From an uncultured Verrucomicrobia subdivision 3 bacterium (GTDB lineage Bacteria; Verrucomicrobiota; Verrucomicrobiia; Limisphaerales; UBA11358): a stretch of DNA of 64,000 nucleotides. Made by a program: the position numbers and the translations under genes. The stretch's first letter is position 1, and every line of letters starts with the position of its first letter. Positions 46,198 to 56,100 of the stretch are shown here, piece by piece. The DNA is taken from positions 49,143 through 113,142 of the forward strand of contig CAIOIC010000018.1 in assembly GCA_903858275.1 (NCBI GenBank). Reading direction: 5' to 3'. The notes below the pieces were generated by a model. It worked only from the letters and a program-made list of their open reading frames with translations. It was not told where the DNA came from and did no database searches.

Positions 46198-48579
46198 ATG
46201 GCAATGCCTTCCATCCGTCAAACCGCAACTTCAACCTCGCGCCTCAAAGTCGCTTTGCGCGGCGCGGTGCAGGGCGTTGGTTTTCGTCCATTTGTCTTCC
46301 GGATCGCGGAGGAATTGAAACTCACCGGCTGGGTCAATAATTCACCGCAGGGAGTCTTTATCGAAATCGAAGGTTCGCGCGCCGTGCTGGAAAAATTTAT
46401 CCTGCGGCTCGAGGCCGAAAAACCGCCACACAGTTCCATTCAGAGTCTGGAGTCATCGTGGTTGGATGCCGTCGGCTACCGGCGATTTGAAATCCGCCCC
46501 TCCGAAATCGGCGGCAGTAAGTCTGCTCACGTGCTGCCGGACATCGCCACTTGTTCCGACTGTCTGCGCGAAATCTTTGATCCGGCGAATCGTCGTTTCC
46601 GCTATCCGTTCACCAATTGCACGAACTGTGGTCCGCGCTTCAGCATCATTGAAGCACTGCCTTACGACCGGGCGAACACTTCGATGCGTGGTTTCAAAAT
46701 GTGTCCGCAATGCCAGGCGGAATACGAAAATCCCCGCGAGCGCCGCTTCCACGCGCAGCCGAATGCGTGTCCGGTGTGCGGCCCGCGTTTGGAATTCTGG
46801 GATGCGGCGGGTGAAATTATTTTCAGCGCTGACGCGGCGCTAAATTCTGCCATCGCTTCACTTCGCTCGGGAAAAATTGTCGCGGTGAAAGGGCTTGGTG
46901 GTTTTCATCTGCTGGCCGATGCGCGGAATGAAACCGCCGTGCAGCGTTTGCGCGAGCGGAAGCACCGTGAGGAAAAGCCGTTTGCACTGATGTTTCCCTC
47001 GCTCGAAAGCGTAAAAGCCGATTGCGAAGTTTTGCCGTTGGAAGCACGCCTGCTGCGTTCGTCCGCAGCGCCGATTGTCTTGTTGCGTCGAATTTCCTCC
47101 TCCATCCTCCATACTCCATCCTCGCTTTCGCCCGGCGTGGCTCCGGGCAATCCTAACCTCGGCGTCCTGCTGCCCTCCAATCCGGTGCATCATCTACTCA
47201 TGGCGGAACTGGACTTTCCCGTCGTAGCCACCAGTGGAAACTCAAGTGACGAGCCGATTTGCACGGACGAAACTGAAGCGCTCGAACGCCTGCGCTGCAT
47301 TGCGGATGTGTTCCTCGTCCATGATCGGCCGATTGTCCGTCATGTGGACGATTCGATTGTCCGTGTGATGATGGGGCGGGAAATGGTTGTGCGGCGGGCG
47401 CGAGGGTATGCACCCTTGCCGATTCGCCTAAATTCCAAGGTCCAAGGTCCGAAGTCCAAAGTTGTTCTCGCTGTCGGCGCACATTTAAAAAACTCCGTTG
47501 CATTCGCCATCGATGACAACATCTTTATCAGTCAGCATATCGGAGATCTGGAAACCGAGCCGGCGCACAAAGCCTTCCGGCAAGTTGCGGCTGATTTGCC
47601 AAGACTTTACGCCGCACAGCCAGAAATCATCGCGGCCGATTTGCATCCCGATTATCTCTCGACCAAGTTTGCCGATGAAATAACTGGTAGGGACGCGTTG
47701 CGGCGCCTCCGGGCTGGGCAGCCGCTCACTCCGGCCAAAGTTGGCGTGCAGCATCACGTCGCCCATGTTCTCTCGTGCATTGCTGAAAATGAAATTCAAC
47801 TTCCGGTGCTTGGGGTGGCGTGGGATGGCGCGGGCCACGGCACCGATGGTTCCGTTTGGGGCGGCGAATTTATCTCGGTTGCAGAATCTGGCGTGTCACG
47901 CCTTGCGCATTTTCGTCCTTTCCGGTTGCCCGGTGGTGACCGGGCTATAAAGGAGCCTCGTCGCGTAGCGCTGGGCTTACTTTATGAGTTGTATGGCGAG
48001 TCGGCATTTGAAATGGAGCATCTTGCGCCGTTGCGTGCGATTCCACCGGTGGAAATGATGACACTGCGCGGAATGCTGCAACGCTCATTCAATTCGCCGC
48101 TGACTTCCAGCGTTGGCAGGTTGTTCGATGTCGTGGCTTCTTTGACGAATTTACGACATGACATGCGATTTGAAGGACAGGCGGCTATGGAACTGGAATT
48201 TGTACTTGATGGTGTCGTTACGGATGAGTTTTATCCGCTTTCAGTAGCAAATCATCCGACGTTGCTAATGTTGGACTGGTCGCGAATGGTCCATGCCATT
48301 TTGACGGATGTTGCCGGCGGTGTGGCCGTGCCGGAAATATCTGCCAAATTTCACAATGGTCTGGCCGAGGCGGTGGTGGCCATTGCCCGCCGGTCCGGAC
48401 TGGCTCGCATTGCCTTGAGCGGCGGTTGTTTTCAAAACCGGTATTTGCTCGAACGGGCGGTCACGCGATTGCGCGCGGAAAAGTTTCAGCCATACTGGCA
48501 TCAACGCGTGCCGACCAATGACGGTGGTGTCGCCCTGGGACAAATCTATGCGGCAAGAAACAACTTAACTTTGAAATAA
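46198..48579 (+). CDS. hypF: Carbamoyltransferase HypF
   Basis: The 793-residue protein converts carbamoyl phosphate to the carbamoyl-adenylate used to make the CN ligands of the Ni-Fe site. Domains in order: acylphosphatase (RGAVQGVGFRPFVFRIAEE), paired zinc fingers (CSDCLREIFDP to CPVCGPR), YrdC-like (GKIVAVKGLGGFHLLADA) and Kae1-like (VGVQHHVAHVLSC, GHGTDGSVWGGEF). Two stretches, SSILHTPSS (about residue 302) and LNSKVQGPKSK (about 412), are encoded by repeat-like DNA and look like in-frame insertions in loops. Confidence 0.94.
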   Translation: MAMPSIRQTATSTSRLKVALRGAVQGVGFRPFVFRIAEELKLTGWVNNSPQGVFIEIEGSRAVLEKFILRLEAEKPPHSSIQSLESSWLDAVGYRRFEIRPSEIGGSKSAHVLPDIATCSDCLREIFDPANRRFRYPFTNCTNCGPRFSIIEALPYDRANTSMRGFKMCPQCQAEYENPRERRFHAQPNACPVCGPRLEFWDAAGEIIFSADAALNSAIASLRSGKIVAVKGLGGFHLLADARNETAVQRLRERKHREEKPFALMFPSLESVKADCEVLPLEARLLRSSAAPIVLLRRISSSILHTPSSLSPGVAPGNPNLGVLLPSNPVHHLLMAELDFPVVATSGNSSDEPICTDETEALERLRCIADVFLVHDRPIVRHVDDSIVRVMMGREMVVRRARGYAPLPIRLNSKVQGPKSKVVLAVGAHLKNSVAFAIDDNIFISQHIGDLETEPAHKAFRQVAADLPRLYAAQPEIIAADLHPDYLSTKFADEITGRDALRRLRAGQPLTPAKVGVQHHVAHVLSCIAENEIQLPVLGVAWDGAGHGTDGSVWGGEFISVAESGVSRLAHFRPFRLPGGDRAIKEPRRVALGLLYELYGESAFEMEHLAPLRAIPPVEMMTLRGMLQRSFNSPLTSSVGRLFDVVASLTNLRHDMRFEGQAAMELEFVLDGVVTDEFYPLSVANHPTLLMLDWSRMVHAILTDVAGGVAVPEISAKFHNGLAEAVVAIARRSGLARIALSGGCFQNRYLLERAVTRLRAEKFQPYWHQRVPTNDGGVALGQIYAARNNLTLK

Positions 48580-48582
48580 ATT

Positions 48583-48831
48583 ATGTGTCTGGCCATTCCC
48601 GGAAAAGTAATAAGTATCAGCGGCGACGACCCGCTGACGCGTATGGGCAAGGTTGATTTCTCCGGGGTCATCAAGCAGGCAAGCCTCGCGTATGTGCCGG
48701 AGGTCATTGTCGGTGATTACGTGATTGTTCACGTCGGTTTTGCCTTAAGTCGGGTGGACGAGGCGGAGGCGCAAAAAGTTTTTGGCTACCTGAAGCAGAT
48801 TGGCGAACTCGGCGAACTAGAAGTTGGCTAA
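48583..48831 (+). CDS. hypC: Hydrogenase assembly chaperone HypC
   Basis: The 82-residue chaperone starts MCLAIPGKV; the Cys after the initiator Met is the residue that contacts the Fe(CN)2CO unit. It works with HypD and passes the unit to HoxH. It begins three bases after hypF and ends two before hypD. Confidence 0.95.
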   Translation: MCLAIPGKVISISGDDPLTRMGKVDFSGVIKQASLAYVPEVIVGDYVIVHVGFALSRVDEAEAQKVFGYLKQIGELGELEVG

Positions 48832-48833
48832 AA

Positions 48834-49928
48834 ATGAAATTCCTCGACGAATATCGCGACGCCGACCTAGCACAGAAATTTGCGCAGGAAATCCGCCGCC
48901 TCACGACAAAGCCGTGGACAATCATGGAGGTCTGCGGCGGGCAGACGCACGCCATCGTGAAGTTCGGCATTGATGAATTACTGCCAAAGCAAATCGAACT
49001 GATTCACGGACCGGGCTGTCCCGTGTGCGTGACGCCGCTGGAGGTGATTGACAAGGCGTTGGAAATCGCGGCTAAGCCAGATGTAATCTTCACCTCATTT
49101 GGTGACATGTTGCGTGTGCCGGGAAGCACAACGGATTTGCTTTCTGTCAAAGCGAAAGGCGGCGACGTGCGAATTGTTTATTCGCCGCTTGATGCGGTAA
49201 AGCTGGCGGAAGAAAATCCGGCAAAGGAAGTGGTTTTTTTTGGCGTTGGCTTTGAAACCACCGCGCCGGCGACGGCGATGGCGGTTTTTCAGGCAGCGAA
49301 AAAAGGATTAAAAAATTTCTCAATGTTGGTTTCTCACGTCTTGGTGCCGCCGGCGATTGAAGCCTTGATGTCGTCGCCGAACTGTCGTGTTCAGGCGTTC
49401 CTCGCCGCCGGCCATGTCTGCACAGTGATGGGCTATGAGGAGTATTTTCAGCTGGTGAAAAAATATCGTGTGCCGATTGTCGTCACCGGTTTCGAGCCTT
49501 TGGACATTTTACATGGTATTCTGATGGTCGTGCAGCAACTGGAATCCGGTCGGGCTGAAGTTAAAAATCAATACTCCCGCTCCGTCAGCCGCGCCGGCAA
49601 CCAGCCCGCGCAGGCGTTGATGAAAAAGGTTTTCCGGGTAGTTCCTCGAAAATGGCGCGGCGTTGGCGAGATTCCGCAAAGCGGCTTGGGCTTGGCTGGT
49701 GAGTATGCGGCGTTTGATGCGGAGAAGAGATTTGGCCTCGCCGATCGGCACGTTGATGAACCGGCGGAGTGTATTGCCGGATTGATTTTGCAGGGGTTGA
49801 AAAAGCCGCACGAGTGCCCGGTGTTCGGCGCGAAATGCACGCCGGAACATCCGCTCGGCGCAACGATGGTTTCGAGCGAAGGCGCGTGCGCGGCTTACTA
49901 TCGTTACCGGAGGTATAACGCCCAATGA
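48834..49928 (+). CDS. hypD: Hydrogenase maturation protein HypD
   Basis: The 364-residue Fe-S protein is the scaffold on which Fe(CN)2CO is built. Family motifs: [54 protein letters not shown], and C-terminal cluster Cys in [26 protein letters not shown] and SEGACAAYY. Its stop overlaps the hypE start by four bases. Confidence 0.95.
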   Translation: MKFLDEYRDADLAQKFAQEIRRLTTKPWTIMEVCGGQTHAIVKFGIDELLPKQIELIHGPGCPVCVTPLEVIDKALEIAAKPDVIFTSFGDMLRVPGSTTDLLSVKAKGGDVRIVYSPLDAVKLAEENPAKEVVFFGVGFETTAPATAMAVFQAAKKGLKNFSMLVSHVLVPPAIEALMSSPNCRVQAFLAAGHVCTVMGYEEYFQLVKKYRVPIVVTGFEPLDILHGILMVVQQLESGRAEVKNQYSRSVSRAGNQPAQALMKKVFRVVPRKWRGVGEIPQSGLGLAGEYAAFDAEKRFGLADRHVDEPAECIAGLILQGLKKPHECPVFGAKCTPEHPLGATMVSSEGACAAYYRYRRYNAQ

Positions 49929-50977
49929 ATATAACTGATTTTACCGCTGCCTGTCCGATTCCGATTTCGCAATATCCGCAGGTATTGATGGCGCACGGCG
50001 GCGGCGGCAAATTGATGCATCGGTTGCTTGAAGATGTTTTCGGCAGGGCGTTCAGCAATCCCATTCTCGACACCCGGCATGACTCGGCGCAGTTCGATGT
50101 TCCGCTGGGCCGACTGGCGATGACGACGGATTCTTATGTCGTGCGGCCATTATTCTTTCCCGGCGGCGACATTGGTTCCATGGCCATTCACGGCACGGTG
50201 AACGATCTGGCGATGAGTGGCGCGCGGCCGTTGTATTTGAGTTGCGGTTTCATCATAGAGGAAGGGCTGCCGATGGAAACGCTCTGGCGCGTGGTTTGTT
50301 CCATGCGTGACGCGGCGAAAAAATGCGGGGTGCAAATCATCACTGGCGACACGAAGGTCGTGGACAAAGGCAAGGGCGACGGCCTGTTCATCAATACGAC
50401 GGGCATTGGGGTCATTGAACACGAGCAAAAAATATCCCCGCAAAATGTCCGGCCGGGCGACGCGGTGATGGTGAGCGGCGATCTGGGCCGGCACGGCATG
50501 GCCATCATGGCGGTGCGCGAAGGGCTGCAATTTGAAAGCGCGATTGAAAGTGATTCTGCTCCAGTGCATGAAGCGGTTTTGCAATTGCTGAAAGCGGGGA
50601 TTGAAATTCATTGTTTGCGGGACTTGACCCGGGGCGGGCTGGCTAGCGCTTTGAATGAAATTGCCGAAGCGGCCGGAGTAAAGATTGCGGTTGAACAGAA
50701 ACTCATCCCGGTCCGTGAGGACGTTCACGCGGCTTGCGAAATGCTCGGACTGGATCCGTTGCACGTCGCCAACGAAGGCCGGTTCGTGGCGTTTATTGCG
50801 GCGAAGGATGCGGCGCGCGCGCTGCAAATAATGCGAGCAAACGCGGTGCCCGCCACGGCGGTGCTCATCGGCAAGGTTGTGGAAAAATTCGCGCCACTGG
50901 TGACGATCAAGAGCGAACTGGGCGTGAGTCGGATTCTGGACATGCCGAGCGGCGAACAGTTGCCGCGGATTTGCTGA
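49925..50977 (+). CDS. hypE: Hydrogenase maturation protein HypE
   Basis: The 350-residue PurM-like ATPase dehydrates the carbamoyl group on its C-terminal Cys to cyanide. The nucleotide region ([19 protein letters not shown]), [13 protein letters not shown] and [16 protein letters not shown] are present. The protein ends in PRIC, the required C-terminal Cys. It is the last hyp gene. HypA and HypB, which deliver nickel, are not in the window. Confidence 0.95.
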   Translation: MNITDFTAACPIPISQYPQVLMAHGGGGKLMHRLLEDVFGRAFSNPILDTRHDSAQFDVPLGRLAMTTDSYVVRPLFFPGGDIGSMAIHGTVNDLAMSGARPLYLSCGFIIEEGLPMETLWRVVCSMRDAAKKCGVQIITGDTKVVDKGKGDGLFINTTGIGVIEHEQKISPQNVRPGDAVMVSGDLGRHGMAIMAVREGLQFESAIESDSAPVHEAVLQLLKAGIEIHCLRDLTRGGLASALNEIAEAAGVKIAVEQKLIPVREDVHAACEMLGLDPLHVANEGRFVAFIAAKDAARALQIMRANAVPATAVLIGKVVEKFAPLVTIKSELGVSRILDMPSGEQLPRIC

Positions 50978-51109
50978 TTATGCCTTTCGGGTCGGTGACA
51001 GCTTATAACGGTTAGTAAAATGTCTATTAGTGGCCGCAAAAATTGTCTTAAGTTGAGCAATCAGGGTGTGGTTTAGTGACGGTTTCGGTCTTATTTTTAG
51101 GGCGGATTT

Positions 51110-52024
51110 ATGACGCAGTTAGCAGCGCATGCCTTAAATGTTGAAACGGCCGACCGAAAAAAGACCAATGGCTCTTTTCATGTGTCGACGCGCGAGACGG
51201 CATTTGATCGCCCCCGGGATTTTCTTGGGAATCGGTTTGTCTATGCCGTGATTTCATCGAGGGCTGGCGGTTTGTCGCTGGGGGTTAACATGAACCCCGA
51301 CAAATATTGCAACTTCAAATGTACCTACTGTGAAGTGGATCGTCGGCAGCCGTCCCGCGAAAACAAACTGGATGTGGACGTCATGGCCATGGAGTTGCGC
51401 AAAACCCTTGCCTGTATTCAGTCCGGCCATTTAGTCGAGCGTCCGTGGTTTCATTCCCTGCCATCCGAATTGCTCCGTATGCGACAGGTGGCCTTGAGCG
51501 GCGATGGCGAGCCGACCCTTGCGCCGAATTTTGTTGAAGCTGTCGAAGCGGTGGTGCGGGTGCGCGCCTTGGGCGGATTTTTCAAAATTGTTTTGATCAC
51601 CAACGGAACCGGTCTGGATCAGCCGCCGATTTTGCAGGGGCTCGAACATTTGACCAAGTCGGATGAAATCTGGATCAAGCTTGACGGCGGGACCCAGGAA
51701 TTTATTGATCTGGTCAACTGCCCCAACGTGCCGTTGGAAAAAATTCTATCCAACATTTTGCTCGTCGGCCGGCTGCGTCCGGTGGTCATTCAAAGTTTGT
51801 TTCCGGCCATTCACGGAGAAGAGCCGCCGTTCGAAGAAATCAAGGAATATGCGCTTCGCTTGAAAGAGCTCAAAGCTGGCGGCGCCCAGATCTCGCTGGT
51901 GCAAATCTATTCCGCCGCCCGTCCCGGCATCAATGCCGAATGCGGTCATTTGCCGTTGCGCGTGCTTTCGCAAATCGCCCAAACCGTCCGTCAAATGACC
52001 GGTCTCCGCACGGAAGTGTTCTAA
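51110..52024 (+). CDS. Radical SAM protein of unknown substrate
   Basis: The 304-residue protein has the radical SAM cluster motif CNFKCTYC (about residues 66-73) after an unusual 60-residue leader, and the glycine-rich ALSGDGEPTL stretch that binds SAM. The C-terminal part (SLVQIYSAARPG) resembles the MoaA/YfkB-like group of unclear role. It follows hypE after 132 bases in the same direction and ends at a strong terminator, so it may be transcribed with the hydrogenase operon. A link to hydrogenase maturation is only suggested by position. Confidence 0.85.
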   Translation: MTQLAAHALNVETADRKKTNGSFHVSTRETAFDRPRDFLGNRFVYAVISSRAGGLSLGVNMNPDKYCNFKCTYCEVDRRQPSRENKLDVDVMAMELRKTLACIQSGHLVERPWFHSLPSELLRMRQVALSGDGEPTLAPNFVEAVEAVVRVRALGGFFKIVLITNGTGLDQPPILQGLEHLTKSDEIWIKLDGGTQEFIDLVNCPNVPLEKILSNILLVGRLRPVVIQSLFPAIHGEEPPFEEIKEYALRLKELKAGGAQISLVQIYSAARPGINAECGHLPLRVLSQIAQTVRQMTGLRTEVF

Positions 52025-52040
52025 AAGTTGCTTTCAATAA

Positions 52041-52077
52041 AAAACCAGACTCCGGTTGGAGTCTGGTTTTTTTGTTT
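52041..52077 (+). terminator. Rho-independent terminator ending the hox-hyp-radical SAM unit
   Basis: AAAACCAGACTCC (52041-52053) pairs perfectly with GGAGTCTGGTTTT (52058-52070) and is followed by more T residues. The A-run on the left lets it also serve the convergent gene at 52097. Confidence 0.9.
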
Positions 52078-52096
52078 GGCGAAAAGGGTCTTCGTT

Positions 52097-53095
52097 TCAA
52101 TGTTCCGCCGTGTAGCCGGTCAGGGCTTTCATGTATTGAGCCCGTTCAAAGGCGGCGGGTTCCGGACATTTCTTCTGGCTCAAACTGCCTTTCAACTGAC
52201 TGACCGATTCATATTCGTGCTCGGTCAGCCATGCCGTCAGTTCGCGTTCGATGGCGGTGATTTGCGGGATGCCGTGGCGGAGCAGGCTGGAGCAAAGCAT
52301 GGTCACATCCGCGCCCACCATCAGCATTTTCAGCGCATCGGACGCGCGATGGATGCCGCTGGTTGCGGCGAGGCTGGCGTTTACCCGGCCATGCAGAAGC
52401 GCGATCCAGCGCAAGGGCAGGCGCATGGCCATCGGCGTGCTCAACAGGATGTTCGGCTTCACTTCCAGCGATTCCAATTCAATGTCCGGCTGGTAAAAAC
52501 GGTTGAACAGCACCAGCCCATTTGCGCCCGCCTGATCCAGCCGTTTCGCCATGTTGGCAAAGTTGCTGAAGAACGGGCTCAGCTTGACCGCCACAGGAAT
52601 GGAGACATTCGCCTTCACGGACTTCAGGATGTCGAGATAGGTCATCTCCACTTCCGTCCCGGTGAGGTTCATATCCGTCGGGATGTAATAAATGTTCAGC
52701 TCCAGCGCATCCGCGCCGGCTTGCTGGATTTGCTTGGCATAATCCGTCCAGCCGCCCACGGACGAGCCGTTCAGGCTGGCGATGACGGGCAGGCGCGTCG
52801 CTTTTTTGGCGGCGGCGATGTGCTTGAGATATTCCTCCGGGCCGAGCTTGAATTCGTCCGGTTCCGGGAAATACGTCAACGACTCGGCAAAGCTTTCCGT
52901 GCCTTGCTGCAAGTTTTGATGCATCTCCAATCGGTCTTGCCGTAACTGTTCTTCAAACAGCGAATACAAAACCACGGCGGCAGCGCCGGCATCCTCCATG
53001 CGCTTGATGTTGTCAATGTCCTCCGATAGCGGCGAGGCCGAGACGACCAGCGGTGAGCGCAGTTTCAGGCCGAGATAATTAGTGGTGAGATCCAT
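52097..53095 (-). CDS. Dihydroorotate dehydrogenase-like flavoprotein
   Basis: The 332-residue TIM-barrel protein belongs to the PyrD-like group typically found beside pyruvate:ferredoxin oxidoreductase (LGLKLRSPLVVSASPLSE, ALELNIYYIPTD, VAVKLSPFFSNFANMAKRLD, GANGLVLFNRFYQPD). Pyrimidine synthesis is not its assured role; in this setting the substrate is unknown and may be linked to ferredoxin. It begins 24 bases after the nifJ-type gene and is presumably co-transcribed. Confidence 0.85.
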   Translation of the reverse strand: MDLTTNYLGLKLRSPLVVSASPLSEDIDNIKRMEDAGAAAVVLYSLFEEQLRQDRLEMHQNLQQGTESFAESLTYFPEPDEFKLGPEEYLKHIAAAKKATRLPVIASLNGSSVGGWTDYAKQIQQAGADALELNIYYIPTDMNLTGTEVEMTYLDILKSVKANVSIPVAVKLSPFFSNFANMAKRLDQAGANGLVLFNRFYQPDIELESLEVKPNILLSTPMAMRLPLRWIALLHGRVNASLAATSGIHRASDALKMLMVGADVTMLCSSLLRHGIPQITAIERELTAWLTEHEYESVSQLKGSLSQKKCPEPAAFERAQYMKALTGYTAEH

Positions 53096-53119
53096 AATTT
53101 TATTTCGTTAAGTGGTTGT

Positions 53120-56100
53120 TCAGGCTTCGGTGCTGCTCTGAGGTGTCGTCGTCGGAACAGCGGCGGGTTTCGGGGTGGGCTGTGCCATGTATTGATAGAA
53201 CTTCCAGCGCCGGTCGGCATCAACTTGCGCCTGGGCAAAGAACTTCTTCGCATCTTCCGGTTTGCTCTTCGTCAGCATCTTGAACCGGTTTTCGGACATC
53301 ATGAAATCCGCCACCTTGGACTTCGCCGCCCCGGAATCCAGCTGCAGCGGGTTCTCGCCGCGTTCGGCGCGGCGCGGGTCGTAGCGATACAGCAGCCATT
53401 GGCCGGAGTCGACCGCGAGCTTCTGCTGCCGCGCGCCGATGCCTTGATCCAGCGCGATGCCGTGGGCGATGCAATGGCTGTAAGCGATGATCAAGGACGG
53501 TCCCGGATAGGATTCCGCCTCGATGAACGCCTTCAGGGTGTGCTCATCCTTCGCGCCCATCGCCACGCTGGCGACGTAGATGTTGCCGTAGCTCATGGCG
53601 ATGAGGCCGAGATCCTTCTTGCCCGCCGGCTTGCCGCCGGCGGCAAATTTCGCGATGGCACCGCGCGGGGTCGCCTTCGACATCTGCCCGCCGGTGTTGG
53701 AATAAACTTCCGTGTCCATGACCAGCACATTGACCTTGTGGCCGCTGGCGAGAACGTGATCCAGGCCGCCGTAGCCGATGTCGTAGGCCCAGCCGTCGCC
53801 GCCGAAAATCCACACGCTCTTCTTCACGAGCTGGTCCGCGAGCGGAATCAGCAGCTTGGATTCGGTGGTGTTCAGCGCCGGCAATTTCTTTTTCAACGCC
53901 TCGACGCGTTCGCGCTGGTCGTAAATGCCCGCCTCGTCGCTCTGGTCGGCGTTGAGGATGGCGGTGACAAAATCATCGCCGAGCTGCGGCGCGAGCTTCT
54001 TCAGCAATTTGCCGGCGAAATGTTTCTGCTGGTCGATCGAGACGCGGAAGCCGAGACCAAATTCCGCGTTATCTTCGAACAGCGAGTTCGCCCACGTCGG
54101 GCCGCGGCCGCACTTGTTGGTCGCGTAAGGCGTGGTCGGCAGGTTGCCGCCGTAGATGGAGGAGCAGCCCGTGGCGTTGGCCACGACCATCCGGTCGCCG
54201 AACAACTGCGTGAGCATCTTGATGTAGGGCGTTTCACCGCAGCCGGAGCACGCGCCGCTGAATTCGAACAGCGGTTGCAATAATTGCTGCTGGCGCAAAG
54301 AGCCGTTCTTGATCTTGCGGCGATCCACTTCCGGGAGGCCGAGGAAGAAATTCCAGTTGTCATGCTCCGCCGCGCGCAAGGGCGGCTGTGGGCGCATGTT
54401 GATGGCCTTGAGCTTGACCTCGGTCTTGTTCTTCGCGGGGCAGACGTCCACGCAGATGGTGCAGCCGGTGCAATCTTCCGCCGCGACCTGCAGCGTGAAT
54501 TTCTTGCCCTTGAATTCTGGGATGCGCGAGTCGCAGCTCTTGAAGGTCGCGGGCGCGCCCTTCAAATCCGCTTCGTCATACACCTTGGCGCGGATGGTGG
54601 CGTGCGGGCAGATGGCCACGCACTTCAAGCATTGGATACAGGTCTTCTCGTCCCACACCGGGATTTCCAGCGCGAGATTGCGCTTCTCGTATTGCGCGGT
54701 GGCCGTCGGGAAGGAACCGTTGTTCGGGAACGCGCTGACGGGCAAATCGTCGCCGTCGCCGGCGGCAATCTTGCCCAGCACATTGCGCACGAATTCCGGC
54801 GCGTCCGCCGTGATGGACGGGAGCAGGGGACCGACGCCGTTGACCATGTTGTCGGCCACGCTGACTTCGTGCAGATTGGCCAGCGTGTTGTCCACGGCCT
54901 TGAGGTTCATGTTGACGACTTCGTCGCCCTTCTTGCCGTAGGTCTTCTTGATGGAATTCTTGATGGCCGCAATCGCCTCGTCCTTCGGCAGCACGCCGGA
55001 GAGGGCGAAGAAGCAGACCTGCATGATGGTGTTGATGCGTCCGCCCATGCCGCTTTCGCGCGCGACCTTGGTGGCGTTGATGACGAAGAACTTCGCCTTC
55101 TTCGCGAGCAACGTCTGTTGCACCGGCGTCGGCAGCGTGGCCCAGATCGTTTCTTTCGACTGCGGCGTGTTCAGGAGGAACGTCCCGCCGTTCACCAGAC
55201 TGCGCAGCATCTCGTAGCGTTCCAGGAACACCGGCAAATGGCATGCGACGAAGTTGGAACTCGTGATGAGGTAGGACGAGCGGATCGGCTGCGGGCCGAA
55301 GCGCAAGTGCGACACCGTCATCGAGCCGGACTTCTTCGAGTCATACACGAAATAGCCCTGCGCGTAGTTGTTTGTCTCCTCGCCGATGATCTTGATGGAG
55401 TTCTTGTTCGCGCCCACCGTGCCGTCGGCGCCGAGGCCGAAGAACAATGCGCGGACCACGTTCGCCGGCTCCGTGGAGAAGTTGGCGTCGTAGGTCAGAC
55501 TCGTGTGGTTCACGTCGTCGTTGATGCCGACGGTGAAATGATTCTTCGGCGCGGCAATCGTGAGATTGTCGAACACCGCCTTGACCATCGCCGGCGTGAA
55601 TTCCTTGGAGGACAAACCATAGCGGCCCGTGAACATCTGCGGCACCGTCTTCAGGTGCGAGCGGCCGGCGGCGGTCTCTTCCATCAGCGCCGTCACGCAA
55701 TCCTGATACAGCGGTTCGCCCGTCGCGCCCGGTTCCTTCGTGCGGTCGAGAATGGTGATCCGCTTGACCGTGGCGGGCAGGGACTCGATGAAGCGCTTGC
55801 CGTCGAACGGACGATACAGGCGCACCTTGAGGATGCCGATCTTCTCGCCCTTGGCGACCAGATGATCCACCGCTTCATGCGCGGCTTCCGCGCCGGAACC
55901 CATCAGCACGACCACGCGCTCGGCGTCTTTCGCGCCGACGTAATCGAACAGATTGTAGCTGCGGCCCGTCAGCTTCGCGAACTCGTCCATCACGCCCTGC
56001 ACGATGTCGGGGCAGGCGGAGTAAAACGCGTTCGCCGCCTCGCGGCCCTGGAAGAACACGTCGGGATTTTGCGCCGTGCCGCGCAGCACCGGCTTGTCCG

